Of a stretch of 64,000 nt of DNA, positions 21,823 to 34,099 are shown one piece after another. How positions within the stretch are numbered: position 1 is the stretch's first letter; each line of letters opens with the position of its first letter. Below the pieces are notes generated by a model. The model was not told the origin of the DNA. It saw nothing but the letters and a program-made list of their open reading frames with translations, and made no database searches. Source of the stretch: Gloeopeniophorella convolvens (Eukaryota; Basidiomycota; Agaricomycetes; Russulales). The position numbers and the translations under genes are program-made. The stretch lies in contig WTXD01000004.1 of assembly GCA_022496205.1 (NCBI GenBank), forward strand, positions 682,001 through 746,000, written 5' to 3'.

Positions 21823-24800
21823 ATGGCATACCAGGAATCCGCTCAAGCCTTTGTCCGCGCGTTGCGCGCTCCAGCTGATCCTCCAGCACCAGGTGACCCA
21901 CCAAAAATTGACATTGCGAGCGCGGCCTGGCATGCAGAGTTTTTTTATGTCCCGAGGAAGGCGGAGATCGTGTTTGAGTGGTGTTTGACGCGTATATTGA
22001 AGGAGGGAATGCGGGAATCGTAAGTGTTTCGTCGCCTCCGCGCTTTGAGTGCTAACTCGTGAGTGCAGTGCGGCAACCCCAGTCCTGGATGTACGCTATT
22101 GGGAGCTTTTGCACGAAACACTTCTTTCTGCAAACACAGTGAGGCCGAAAGGGGATTCTCTCAGCAATACCTGGCTCCGGCCTCTCTTGAACCGCATCCC
22201 ACTCTTGCCTGTCGTTCTCTCCTTGCTCTCCAACGCCCCGAACTTGTCCTTGCGGGAGCGCGAAGAGATCTACCTGCAGTCTTCGAGGCTTCTTGCACTC
22301 ACATGGTCTTTGGCTTCTCCGAAGTTCACCGTAGACACTTTGCTAGAGTGCTTTGGCGCTGTGCTGTCGGCTCTAGAAGCAGAGCGCGCTGAGTATACTG
22401 CGAGCTCGGGCCTGGCAGCAATTACGGCGTTGGTGACGACTTCCTTGCACACTGCGTTATTTAATTCCATGAACAAGAAAAAGGTATGTCTCTCCCTTGC
22501 CTTGCTGACCCACGAGCCGTGATTGATGTTGCCTTACAATAGTTGACCCAAACGTTCACCAAAAGCCATCTGGGTACATGGCTCCACCTCCTCTCAGGGG
22601 AAGACACACATACAGCCGTCATTGACCTCGGAGTCGATCTTCTCTTCAACGCCGACACCCTCAAACAAATCGCAGAAAGCCCTCGCGACAGCCCGCTCTT
22701 CGAAGCCTTACGAGCGCATACATCTACCTCCCAGCTCTACGTTCTCTCCGTTCTCCCAAGACTCATGGCAGCGTTCACTCAGGCTGTTAAGAGGCGGCGC
22801 TCTCTCTTTGCCTCTGGTAGCTCTTCCAGCGCGGACGTACGAGCACTGGCGCTGTCATTTTTCTCTGCCTGTGAGGAGATACTGCAGAGTGTCGGTACGG
22901 AGGACGCTCGAGTATGGCGCTCGAGGCGCGATTTGCTCAGAGTGGTGGAGGCCGAATTTCTCTTCGACGTTGGGCAGGAGGATACGACCGTACTTTTGAA
23001 AGAGATCGCGGAGGATAGCATCAAATGCCTGATCTCGACCGAGGGTAAGTCCTCCAAACGGCACTGGCATCCGCGTTGTTTGTAACGGCTTTTACCAGGC
23101 GGGAGTCTCCAGGTGGCGCTGCAATGTCTCTGTGCGCTTTCCTGCATCGACCACGACCTTGTCGAACCATTCACTAGCCGCATCCTCTCCGGCTTCCTTC
23201 ACATTCCTCAATCTCGCTGCGACGTGGCCCTTATTGAGCCGGCACACGAATTCCTTTCTCTTGCCCTTTCGTATCATTCCAAGACACGCACCCTTCCCCT
23301 TCACATATCCCGGCTGGCGGAATCTTGCACCCTAGCACCGTCGCACCCGTCTTATACTGCTGTGAAGGCATCCTACGATGATCTTGTGGCTTCTCCTACT
23401 CTTGTCGTGGATCACCTAGACAAGTTATCCAAGGCTGTCAGAAGTTTCATCACACCCGGACAAACTCTGGAGACAGCACGGAAAATGACATCGGTCCTGC
23501 AGGACCTCTGGGAAGCGTTCCGCCACGCAGAGAGCGCAGCGGCAAGCGATCATGGTCAAGGCGTGCGCAAAAAGAGAAGGACGTCTGAGGGCACAGAGAA
23601 GGCTGCGGGACGGGACGCACATCCCCACGCGGTGACGCTTGCACTCACAGCGCGGATTGTGGCAGTGGTGCTGTCTTCGCTGCCCCTGCATTCTGTCACC
23701 GAACCGGTGCAAGCCGATGTGCGGGCCACTGTAGCGGAGTTTATGGAGAGCTTCGCTCACGAAGCGATTGTCTCTAGCATCGATGCTGTCACAGCTGGGG
23801 TCAAGGATCGGAGGCGAGATGTTTGGGCAGCCCAAGTAGTAGCTGCTGTGGCTCTGCGACTTCGCTATATCCTCCCGGGACCGCTGCACCTGCAACTTGA
23901 CCCCAGCGGCTCTAATGGCCTGGAAGAGCTCTTAAGCGGGTTGACAACGGCTGATGATTGCTTGCCAGAATTCCGCATCGAGATCGTAAGTTTGGTTCAT
24001 TGAGAGTAACTCCTTTTTCTCACAGGCAGGCGCCAGTTCCGTTACCTAATGCAACGCAGAGGTCATGACAGAAGCCAACAAGCTCTGTTCGATGCAGCGT
24101 TGGGCTTTCTGGAAGCCAACCTCCCTGCTTCAGAGTCGGCTTCCGTCTCATGGTCAGGGCGCTCTGCGCAGCTGAACTCGGGAAAGGATGGCGTCGCCTT
24201 TGCTGCCGTGGCATTGTTGCGCTTGATATTAGATAGGAATATCGAGGGTTTCAAGTACGTTGTGACTCGCGCTTGCATCACGGATGGTTGAACATTTTAC
24301 AGTGCCTTCGCTTCTTCGGCTCAACATGAGCGCCTTGTGGGTTTCTTGCACGTCCCTGATCTTGAACTGGACATGAGATGACAGCGCATGGACTGTCCTT
24401 GTCGGCGGTGGTCCATGAGTGCCTTCACTCTGCGAATTTCTGGGAGCAAGGGAATATTCGGTGTGAGTCAGCGTGGTTGGCGCTTTCGCAGATGCTTACA
24501 GCTGACTTCACTAGCATCACTTTTCGATGTCCTGAACGCCAAAACTGCCTTTCTGGACGCTGTAGACGCCAAGCTGTCGACATCGAAAAGCGCCAAGAAG
24601 CGCGCGTCCGCGGAGATCTCGGCCGAGCGAGCAGAGGAAGCCCTAAAAGCGTATACGATCTTGCTCTATGCGCCCAGCGAGTACCTTCAAAAGAATACCC
24701 GGAATGATTTCCTCAGGAGAGCTGTAGTACTTGATCTCCTCCTGGGCTTGGACATCATCGTCTCCTGGCACGGAGCGCTCCCAGCTGTCCGGACCTTCCT

Positions 24801-26766
24801 GGCCAGGACCTTCAGTTCCCTGAACTCATGGGAACATCAGACGGGTGGCGTATACCTGCACCATCTAATTACGTCGCAAGCCCCGGCATCCGCGGAGCAG
24901 GCAACTGAGGACCTCATCCGGGGTCACCTCTCGTGAGCTTCTCTCTTGACCTGGTCTTCCCCTGACATAATTTGGTTTGCTAGTGTTGCATTGCGGGCTG
25001 CCTCGCACGGCAGCTCCGATGTGATCGTCGACACTATTCGGCTCTGCCGGAAGCGACTCTCTGGAGCGCAGCCCGCGTTAAAGGAGCCTGAAGCTCCAAT
25101 CGGGGCTTGCGCCAGGCAGCTGATGGAGATAGCTGTCGCTGATTTTCCGGTTTCGTCGTGAGTTCTGTACAACGTATCCGGGTAGGGTGTCTGACTCGCA
25201 CCAGGTTCTCGCAGGACATCCTTGATCATCTGTCATCCCTGCTTGAACGTGTTGTCGAGCTGTTCCATCCCGCCATTCAGCGCCTGGTCTCACACGAAGA
25301 TGAGATTCTGGACTATTCGCACGCGTTGGTCCTGTGGAGTCGTGCCATTACGTTTGGCAGATATCTCGGTTCTTCCGGTATGTCATGTTCGGGGTTCGTC
25401 TGGGACGCACTGACTTGAACCGCGCTTTCCTCGCAGATGCACCGCTTCCGGGCCTTGGTGCACGTGCCTTACAAACAATAGTTCCATTACTTCCTACCTG
25501 GGATCCCGCGGATGCTCGGTGTTTGGGACTGGCGGTTGCTGTGCATGCCATCCTAACCTCAGAGCTCCAAATCTTAACCGAAGAGAGCGAACGAGAGATA
25601 CACCTACAGCGCATCATTGTCGCATACATCATCTTTGCGAATTTCTTGGAACCCGCAGGTAAACTTCCACGTATGGTATATCTTATCTATTGCTGACTCT
25701 GTGCAGAGCGACACGATCTTGATGATACCATAAAGAAACTCTTCCGAACCCTGTCCCCATCAGAGTTCGCTTCATGTTTACAACTTGCACTGGAACCTCT
25801 ATCTTCGAGTGATGTCTCGGCAGGTACTGGGGCTTGCCTCATCCACCTCATGTCAACTGCGTTGCACGATGCTCCTGAGAGTACGTTGATCGTGTACCCT
25901 CAGGACGCCATCCTGATCGAAGGGTCTTCTAGACACTCTCAAAGTCACACAGGCACACGTCAAGGATTGCCTGGAGATATTTTCAAACACCGCGGAGCTC
26001 TGCGACTCGCCGACAGTTCGCCTGCCAATGCTGAGCTTCATTAATAGTCTGTGCTCCAAAAGAGTATGTTGCGAGCTTTCCCGTAAAGAATGCCTCTGAT
26101 CATCGACAGCCCGCCTCCGTCCAACCGCAAAATGTGGTCTCCATCTGGGTCGTCCTGTCGAGGTCGCTCGCAGGATCAAGAGACCATGATCCGGAAACGA
26201 GCACAGACGTCTTCCATGTCGTCATTTCCATCCTCAGTGCTCTCGTCCGCCTACGCCGAGACCTCGTCGTCATCACACTTCCCCACCTAAGCGGCGTTAT
26301 TCGTCAGTTAGTCTCGGCCTTGCGAAGCCCTCGTCCTCTCCTCGGCGCGAAACAGCACGCCATTGTCGCAGACAGCCTCCCCGCGTGGATCAACCCATCT
26401 CACCCTCTCGGAGTTGAGCAGAGCAAGGACCTTGCGCGTCTGCTAACCACACTCTCCACCAAAACCTTAATTCGAGTGCATGGCCCATCTGCCGAACTGC
26501 AGAAGCCAGAGTCTCTGGCGCGCCCTCTGTCAAAGCACGTTGCATACATCCTCCAGGCATATCTGGATGTGTTGAACGACCCGCTGTGCATTCTGGCTGC
26601 AGATGTGCGACGGGAGCTGCTGCCTGGGCTGTTCGTGTTGTGCGAGATGCTCAACGAGCATGCGCGCGATGCTCTGATGGTGTCATTGCTCGATGCCGGA
26701 GGAAAGGCAGCCATGAAAGCCCTATGGAGGGAGTACGAGAAGCAGCGATACGTCGGGAAGGGCTAG
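21823..26766 (+). CDS. URB2: URB2/NPA2 ribosome biogenesis protein
   Basis: A large helical-repeat protein of early 60S pre-ribosomes in the nucleolus. The ATG at 21823 starts MAYQESAQAFVRALRAPAD, with AEFFYVPRKAEIVFEWCLTRIL close to the N-terminus, as in Npa2 proteins. About 17 short introns separate exons rich in Leu/Ala helices. The family is fixed by the C-terminal Urb2 domain: KHVAYILQAYLDVLNDPL, DVRRELLPGLFVLCEMLNEH, and the end GKAAMKALWREYEKQRYVGKG (stop 26764-26766). A basic stretch GVRKKRRTSEG near 23565 may be a nuclear signal. About 1,300 residues. It ends 107 bp from the convergent threonine aldolase stop. Individual exon edges in the middle are approximate. Confidence 0.85.
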
Positions 26767-26873
26767 CGCGATATCAGATGTCTGCCAGTTGTGGCTACAT
26801 GCTCATAATCATTCGCTCCCAATCATGTCGCCGCGTTATCGTCTGTACATTGGATTCTGTGAATGCTTCGAAT

Positions 26874-28398
26874 CTACGTTCTACGCACGTATATGTCTTT
26901 GTACAAGCCATTCTCAGACTTATCCGCGGGGCGGACAAAGCCCGCGGCCGCCTTCTCTTCTGCAAGAGCGTGTACAACAGCCAAGAAGTCATCGATTGCG
27001 TTCTCTGTAGTCTGGATGTGCACGACCAGACGCGAACCCCCGAGAACCAGCGGTTCTGGGAGCTGTTTAGCGCGCTCAGCGATCTCAACATAATCGGTGC
27101 CGATTGTTGAAGGGTCATAGAAGACCTGGGATCGAGTACGAGTGAGCTCACATGTCCGCGGCCAGTGCTGCCAGATGATCGTACCATGCACGTCTCTGCC
27201 CTGCCAGTGATCTCCACACCGATGTCCACGAGGCCTTTTTCGAGCTTCAATGCAAGCTGATGGACACTGGCCAGCTTCGGGAAGTTGTTGGACAGGGCGT
27301 AGGCCGCGGATGCAGTGAGGAAGCCAGTCTGGCGCATCCCTCCACCGAAGACCTTTCGGAACCAACGTGCACGAGCGATGAGCTCCTTGCTTCCGATAAG
27401 ACAAGACCCGACGGGAGCACCTGGGCGAAAACGGGTTAGGATATCTCGAAAGTGCCAAGATACCTGGTATTGATGTACGGACCAAGACCTTTGCTAAAGC
27501 AGGCGCTGACGGAGTCAAAAGGTGCGGACAGCTCGTGCAGTGGAGTCCCGGTCTCCGCGGCGACGTGCCAAATGCGAGCGCCATCGAGATGCATCTTAAT
27601 GCCTTGGCTATGAGCAAATTCAGATATGCGAATGATCTCATCTTGTGGGAATATCGATCCGTTGAGGGTATTCTCCAGCTCAATTACCTCGGTAGGGGCA
27701 CTTCGACAAGCGTTCATCAATGCGTGAACTTGGAAGGGCCCTTGTACCTACAAATGGATATCCCTGTCCAGAACGATGAAGTTCTTAACGTCTTCGAGAG
27801 TCAGGTGGTGGCCTTGCTTCGAGTGAGTCGCGAACCAATAGGAAGGGCAGGATACCCTCACGGTTGGACGGGATGACCGGAATGATCTGCGCTCCGGAGT
27901 GGAACGCCGTGCCACCCGCCTCGTACTTGTAGATATGCGAACGATAGTCGCAGAGCACAGTGTAGGGCGGTTGCTTCAGGTGCGAGCGCAGAGCAAGCTG
28001 ATTGGACATGGTGCCAGAGGGAACGAACAGGGCAGCCTCTTTCCCAAATAGACGGGCTACATGCCCCTCGAAAGCGATAGTGGACGGCTCATGATAGACG
28101 TCGTCGCCAAGGGACGCCTGGACAGCATACTCGTACATGTTCTTGGTGGGAACTGGCGACGCGCCACAGTCGCTTAGATGTGCTCAAGCGTTCTGCAGAG
28201 CCCATCATACCTGTGATTGTATCCGCTGCATATATTGTTGGGAACAACCTGCCTCGTAAAATCGGAGCACATACAGACAAAGGTCCTCGACACTTCCTTC
28301 TGGTGACGCTCATTGTCTTGGGCCTGCGAGCTCGTGAAGATGTCAAACTTGACAAGCTCGGCGACGCTTGTTCTTGCTTTCTCAATGTCGCTGGTCAT
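26874..28398 (-). CDS. GLY1: L-threonine aldolase (low-specificity type)
   Basis: A PLP enzyme that splits L-threonine into glycine and acetaldehyde. The first in-frame ATG is at 28396-28398 (the longer frame starts with GTG); it gives MTSDIEKARTSVAELVKF. The core is clear: MYEYAVQASLGDDVYHEPST, GKEAALFVPSGTMSNQLALRSHL, VLCDYRSHIYKYEAGG, IELENTLNGSIFPQDEI, KMHLDGARIW, and CFSKGLGAPVGSCLIGS with the PLP Lys. RKVFGGGMRQTG follows, and the C-terminal part has GGSRLVVHIQTTENAIDDFL. The conserved SDTVT..P motif expected just before MYEYA is not seen intact: the exon 1/2 junction near 28150-28260 could not be resolved. About 400 residues. Identity is firm; the N-terminus is uncertain. Confidence 0.88.
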
Positions 28399-28866
28399 GA
28401 TGAGTGAAAGGGACACAGATGTGGGAATAAGAAAAGATCCTTACGCCTCCTTGACCCACCGGATGGTGCCTTTTTTTGCCAGCGATGTTATCATTGGCCC
28501 CGCGGTGTTCGCCACACGCAAGGGATACACCCAACTGTGTACGCGATATTTTGTCCGTACCAACATGAATATTCCTCAAATCTCTTCAGCAAGTAGCCTA
28601 TACGATGTAGCAGATTCACAGCAGGTTTTTAAGTTGATGGATGATATTGCTCTGCTGCCAGAGTGATGCCGGACAGAAAGGTACAATGTTCGCTGCTCGC
28701 TTATGGCATGTGCAAGCATGTGCATGAGGGTGAGGATCGCGAGATCTCTGTGCCGCCCGGGCCGGGAGTCCCGATTTTATGTGTCCGCGTCCGACAAAGT
28801 TTCATCCCGACCTTTCTCTCTTGCTTTCTGTTTTCTGCCTCTTGTTGGTCTGTACACTATCGTCGG
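28399..28866. other. Divergent gap between threonine aldolase and the ZNF706-like gene
   Basis: This 468-bp gap must hold both promoters. A plus-strand open frame through 28313-28666 overlaps the aldolase first exon antisense and has no recognisable content. No repeats are seen. Confidence 0.45.
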
Positions 28867-29275
28867 ATGGGGAACGTGAGTGTGTCCGCCCTGATGACCT
28901 CTTCACTGCACGCATCTTATCTGTTGGCCGATAATAGGGTGCTAAAGCACAGCAAAGACGCGAGCGCAATGCAGAGAAGGGCGCGGCAAAGGGATCCAAA
29001 AGTCAGGCCAAAGTAAACGAGGCTGCAAAGTCTATCGTCTGCAACATCTGCAGGCAAGCCTTCGTGAGTCCCCTTCGCCTCGTTCTTTGTTCGCGACGTT
29101 CAGACGTAATCATGCCGCAGCTTGTGACCACGAGAGCGCCCGCGTACGTGGCTTCTGCAATTCGCAGCACATTCCGTCTCACCACTCTTCCATGTGTCCT
29201 TGCAGGCTTGAGGAGCATGCACAGAACAAGCACTCCAAAACGATGGCGGATTGCTTCCCTGGCGCCGCAAAATAA
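28867..29275 (+). CDS. ZNF706-like mini zinc finger protein (75 aa)
   Basis: Four exons. Exon 1 is only 9 nt (ATG GGG AAC), followed by exons giving GAKAQQRRERNAEKGAAKG, SKSQAKVNEAAKSIVCNICRQAF, LVTTRAPA and LEEHAQNKHSKTMADCFPGA, with the stop at 29273-29275. The result is 75 residues, almost the size of human ZNF706. The single C2H2 finger is CxxC (VCNIC) with HxxxxH (EHAQNKH). The N-terminal basic, Gln/Arg/Lys-rich part matches the 4F5/SERF-like head of this family. Family members are small nuclear or cytosolic proteins with poorly known function. All three introns are GT-AG and the frame is perfect. The assignment is strong although the product is tiny. Confidence 0.9.
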
Positions 29276-29477
29276 TACCCATTTTCTTGTACCTTCTTGC
29301 ACGTTGCCTACATATAGACCATTCTCGCTCGGGTTGCACGGATGCATTTTGTGCTATTGTCAGACTGGTAAAGCCGCCAGCACGGCAGAAGGATGTGGGA
29401 TGAGCTGTGGCCCACGCATTAAAGCTGGTGCTGTAAACGCTAGAACATGCACCGAGCGGCTAGTATGATACCGGCTT

Positions 29478-29893
29478 TCACAGACCAAACGCGCCCGTAG
29501 CTCCTCCACCTGCGTTCGCGCCGACGTTCTGTAACCGTTCTCCGACCTTCTTATTTGCTTCGAAGAACTTGGCCACGCATCGGTCGATGCAGACGCTCTC
29601 GCCTTTGTTGAGGTCTCCTTCTGTGTACCGTGTGCTGATGCACTTGGCATGGCACGTTCTACAGGGGGGTGGGGGGGGGGGGGGGTTAGTGCGTGAAGTA
29701 CCAGAGAGCCGAGAGACTTGCGAGACAAGGCGGTTGAAAATGTCGGTGACCATGTCCAACCTGTTGGGGGGAATATGAGCGTCAACCGCAGGCGGACACG
29801 AAAGCCTGGGACTCACTCCTGGATTGCCATTTCCATACGCTCAGAGTTGACTGGTCCCGTGGGGGCGCTTGGTCCTCGTCCGAACATCGACAT
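29478..29893 (-). CDS. TIM10: Mitochondrial intermembrane-space chaperone TIM10
   Basis: With TIM9 it escorts carrier proteins across the intermembrane space. The ATG at 29891-29893 starts [15 protein letters not shown]; three exons give 98 residues. Twin CX3C motifs: C41-HAK-C45 and C62-IDR-C66, with 16 residues between them, exactly as in small TIMs, and the typical [12 protein letters not shown] before the first pair. The C-terminus is Gly/Ala-rich ([13 protein letters not shown]). Intron 2 (29659-29721) can only be spliced in frame with a GC donor (C|gcaagt). Next to its acceptor is a run of about 15 C, broken once, on the coding strand. Divergent from UTP4, with 210 bp between starts. 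Confidence 0.95.
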
Positions 29894-30103
29894 TTTTACG
29901 GGTACGCGTTTGTTTGACGGGGGGACTGGTCGCGGTCGCGGTGACGGAGGAGTGTGCGAAGTGCTGGCACGTGCGGCTCGACGCGACCAATAAGTTTGTC
30001 GGAGGTTTAGGCGCGCGCTCGGACGCGAATTTCTTGGTCCCGCTTGCTGCAAGATACGGCGGGCTCCTACAGCCTCAGATTCACCACAAACATCTTCGCG
30101 CAG
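29894..30103. promoter_or_regulatory. Shared divergent promoter of TIM10 and UTP4
   Basis: Only 210 bp separate the two ATG codons. GC-rich with repeated cggtcgcggt and gcgcgc motifs; no TATA is visible. A call from layout. Confidence 0.5.
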
Positions 30104-32961
30104 ATGGGGGAAACTACGAAGTTATCTGTTCACAGATGCCGCTTCGTTGACTTCACGCCCTCCTCCATCACCGCACTCGCATTTCCTCCTTTGCCTCTTC
30201 CATCCACCAAAGGCAAGAAGAAGGCTGTCCCAGCAGACTGGACGCACAGGTTTGGGACCCTAGTCGTTGGGCACGCAAATGGGAACATAGAGGTTTATGA
30301 GTGGACCGGTTCTGCGGAGGCCATCGAGGCCCCTCAAGCTTGGGTCGTGAGGAAGGTATACATGCAATCTTTTCACCACCGGGGCGTTTGCTGAAAAGTC
30401 TCTAGTCGCTCTCTGGTGTGAACCCATCGAAAGCGGACTCTCTGGCGCTTGCTCTGAAGCATCCGGATACTTTACAGGAAGATGATATCCCTTCGTTGAC
30501 GGATCTCCGTTTATTTAGCACTGGTGGAGGGAGTGAATTGACCGAGTGGGATATGGAGCACGCCATTGTTCGCGTACGTCCCTCTTCTACGCGCTATGTA
30601 ATCGTACACTTCATCTTCTACTCAGAGGTCAATATCCTCGCAAGGCGGTGCTATCTGGTCCATAGCTACCAACCCCGCTTCGACGAACCTCGCACTTGGG
30701 TGTGAAGATGGTTCCATACATATTCTCTCGTTGGAACACGGCTCGCTCCAGCACCTTCGTCGGTTAGACCGTTCGAAAAGTCGCATTCTTGCTTTGGCCT
30801 GGGGCCCGCCTATACCACGAGGAAGCGAAAGTTCTATGGCTATGCAAACTGACGACGACAGCAGCGACGACGACGAAGACCAGTGGCAGGATTCATGGAT
30901 CGTAGCCGGGTGCTCCGACAGCAGCCTGAGAAAGTGGGAAGTCTCTACAGGGAGAATCCTTGACCGAATGAGTACGGATAAGGTCAGGGGAGAGAGGACG
31001 CTGGTCTGGACGGTTGGTGTTCTTGGGTGAGTGGACAACTGTTTGCGTTCATTCGACTGTAACCTTATATCAATCAGCGACGGTACCATCATATCGGGGG
31101 ACTCCCTGGGCATGGTGAAGTTCTGGGACTCGCGGACATGCACCCAGCTCCAAAGCTTCGAGGCTCATGGCGCGGATGTTCTCTGTCTGACGGTTGGGCC
31201 GGTGAGCGCTGCCCATTCCTGTCTTCATGCACTTTCTAAGTAGGCTGTAGGATGGGAATTCCGTGTTCACCTCTGGCGTTGACCAGAAGGTCTCGCAGTT
31301 CTCCCTTATCAGGGCCTCTCCATCGGAAGGCGCATCTATCCTGTCGTCGCCGACGAGGTGGGTACGGACCGCGTCGAAACGAATGCATTCCCACGACGTG
31401 CGTGGCCTGTCTATCTGGCCACCATACTCTCCTGTACCCCCGTCTCATCGACGTACTTTCCCGGTGGAACTGGCACCCCTTTTGGTCTCGGGCGGACTGG
31501 ACATGTCTCTCGTTGTTACACCCGCGGCTCTCCCTCAGAGCACGGCCGTGCGTATCGTGAATCCTCTGGCGACGAGTGCGGCTGCCACGTTCGAAGACGC
31601 CTATCACCGGAGGATAGCGTACTCTTCTGGCTCACACGGGACTGTGGGCGTGCATTTAGCAAAGCAAGCGCGACTGGTGCTGAGTGCTAGCGATACCAAC
31701 CTCACCGTCTGGCGCTTCTCGAAGAAGCCCCCTCAGGAGGGAGATGTCAATTCAGAAGTCCCAAGGGAGGGTGTTGATTGGGAAAAAGTGCTTGAGATGG
31801 ACTTGCGGGTGCAAACCAACCTCGTTGCGAGTTCCATCTCTGATGACGGAAGGTGGCTGGTCGTCTCCGACGCAGTTGAGACTAAACTGTTCTCTCTGCA
31901 ATTCGATGTAAGTGACTCTAGTCTCGTCCAGCGCGAGCTTGTGTCTAAATATTCTTGCGAAGCCATCCACAAAAGACCTCAAACCTAGGCGCATCCGGGA
32001 CTTCCAAACAATGCTGCAGCAGCATTTACCCGAAGCTGCTTCCACTTGTGGAGCTTCGGCCCTAAGGTTCACCCCGGACTCTTCAAAACTTGTGGTAGCT
32101 ACTACCACTGGGTATGTGCTCGTGCTGGACCTTGCCGCCGACGAGCTGTCTGCCAGGGTGCTCCGCAGATTCGACCAGCACAGAATTAAAAATCCGACTG
32201 CTGAGGGACGCATCATAATTGGACGAAAGGAGGACGCGGATCGCGAGGAAGACACATCCGAACCTGAGGAAGATTCTAACCACTACAACCCACCAACCAA
32301 CCCCGCGCATTCTAACCCCACTCCGGCAACAATTACGCGCATGACCATCGCCCCCGATGGTCAGTGGCTCGCGACGACAGACGACTACCGGCGAACCCAC
32401 ATCTTCAACCTCGACTCCGTGCAACACCACTCATCCCTCCCATCCTTCCCGCAGCCCGTGCACGCGCTCGCCTTCGCCGCGACATCGCCGTCCCTCCTCA
32501 TCCTCGGTTTCGCGAACAACACCCTCGAACTGTACGACGTCGAGGCGCGCCAGTTCCCGCCATGGTCGCGCGCGCTCTGCTCCTCGCTGCCAAAGCGCTT
32601 CACCCACCTGCACGACGCAATCTTGGGCGTCACTGTCGCGCCCGCGCTGCCCGACGCTAATAAGAACAGCGTGCTCGCCCTGTTCTGGGGCGCAAAGTGG
32701 CTCTGCAAGGTGCAATTCGACGCGCCGGCCGGTTGGGGCGGCTTCGAGAAGAAACGGCGACGGCGGCGTGGCGACGGCGCGGACCGCGGCGCCGAGCGGG
32801 ATAGGGGCGCCCACAACTTCAAGCTTGTCACGCAGTATCGGCAAATCTTACTCGCCGAGTTTGTTGCGCCCGGCGAACTCGTGGTGGTCGAGCGCCCACT
32901 CATGGACGTGCTGGCCAAGCTCCCGCCCGCGTATTTCAAGCCGAAGTACGGCGCGTCGTAG
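30104..32961 (+). CDS. UTP4: UTP4/Cirhin, WD-repeat subunit of the small-subunit processome
   Basis: Part of the t-UTP/UtpA complex that starts 18S rRNA processing in the nucleolus. The ATG at 30104 starts MGETTKLSVHRCRFVDFTP, typical for UTP4 (the longer frame upstream begins at a TTG). Then come TALAFPPLPLPS, RFGTLVVGHANGNIEVYEW and, in later exons, GSLQHLRRLDRSKSRILALAWGP, a conserved acidic loop (QTDDDSSDDDEDQW), DSWIVAGCSDSSLRKW, GDSLGMVKFWDSRTCTQLQSFEAHGADVLCLTV, and VFTSGVDQKVSQF. The second propeller has RMTIAPDGQWLATTDDYRRTHIFNLD and HALAFAATSPSLLILGFANNTLELYDVE. The C-terminus has FKLVTQYRQILLAEFVAPGELVVVERPLMDVLAKLPPAYFKPKYG. About 830 residues; very secure. Confidence 0.95.
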
Positions 32962-33202
32962 TCTCGCTCACAAAAGTATCGTATCATAAGGGAAACCCCA
33001 CTGTAATAATTTCAAGTCATCATCTGAATTGCGAAAGGGATGAATTCGCATTAGAAGCGTGTGTATTGTTAGAACAAACAAACAGGTGCGTGGCATTGTG
33101 CCTGTGAGACAGAAATGGAAAGATGCTATTGCTACAGTGTGAGATGAGTGTGAAGAAAAAGGCCGTAGTCCATGCTGCTCCGAAAATAGATCAAAGCGAC
33201 GT

Positions 33203-34099
33203 CTAGGATCGATCCAGAGTGCGGCGCAAGGCGTCCTCCTTGTCTTGTTTCTGAGCCTCTCTGAACGTTTAGAGCATGAGTCAAGTAACGGGGTAGGAAA
33301 GTCGGAAGACATACGCAGAGTTAAGGAGGGATAGGTACAGTGTCCAGAAGACGCCGCATGTCTGCTGGAATGGAACACGGTATGGCAAGGGCATGAAACG
33401 AAAGTTGATAAACTGGTAGGGGCTCGGGTGTCAGCAACAGCGCTGAAACCCGAGACAAGGTAAAACCAACGAACCTGTGCCGAAGGCCACACCTTCCAGT
33501 TGGCGAGCAGTGCGGGTTTGTAAAGGTCTTTAAACTTGGTTCGGATGTGACTTGAGTCTCGGCCCTCCATTATGCCCATGGAGCTGAAGAAGATTGCGAG
33601 CTGTACATTTGCATCAGTAACGCAGACAACGAAAACCGCCGGCATGTTCTACGCACGCCAATAGGTGCCATGACAAGCTGGTCGGCAGCAACTCTCTTGG
33701 ACAGCGCTTTGAAGCTAACTTTCCCACCTTGTGAGCGAAGGGGGAACTTGAGTTCAAGGAACTTGTTCCAGCGACCAATGAGAGGGCCTGTATACTGGAA
33801 GTCAGAAAACATCCCGCAGACGTGCAACACACTCACTCATGCCTGCTCCAAAGAGGAAAAAGCGGATTGTGCGCGTGAGGTCGTATGCGGGCCTCTCTCT
33901 GCGGTCAGAATCCCCCGAGACAATCTGTGGACAGATAAGCGTAGTTTGTGAACGATGCAAAGAAACGCACAATCTGTTGAGACATCTGCGCAACGACGTC
34001 TCCAAGGGCGGTCAGAGCGCCGCCAGCGATAGCGAGGGTGCCATGGGGGTGTGCTTCGAAGGACTGTTGATAAGCTCGAGCGAGTGCGATGCTGGACAT
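33203..34099 (-). CDS. MPV17/PMP22/SYM1-family membrane protein
   Basis: Four-span proteins of mitochondrial or peroxisomal membranes. The ATG at 34097-34099 starts MSSIALARAYQQSFEAHPHGTLAIAGGALTALGDVVAQ. Later exons give ERPAYDLTRTIRFFLFGAGM, GPLIGRWNKFLELKFP, KRVAADQLVMAPIG, the family hallmark KDLYKPALLANWKVWP, and the frame continues into NFRFMPLPYRVPFQ. The end, DALRRTLDRS, stops at 33203-33205. Many introns of about 50 nt interrupt every transmembrane segment. About 220 residues. Whether it is the mitochondrial SYM1 or the peroxisomal type cannot be told; there is no strong presequence. Downstream gap: 241 bp to the convergent UTP4 stop. Confidence 0.9.

Noticed and set aside
28313..28666. 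Plus-strand frame opposite the threonine aldolase first exon
   Set aside because: Antisense to a real exon, without recognisable content.
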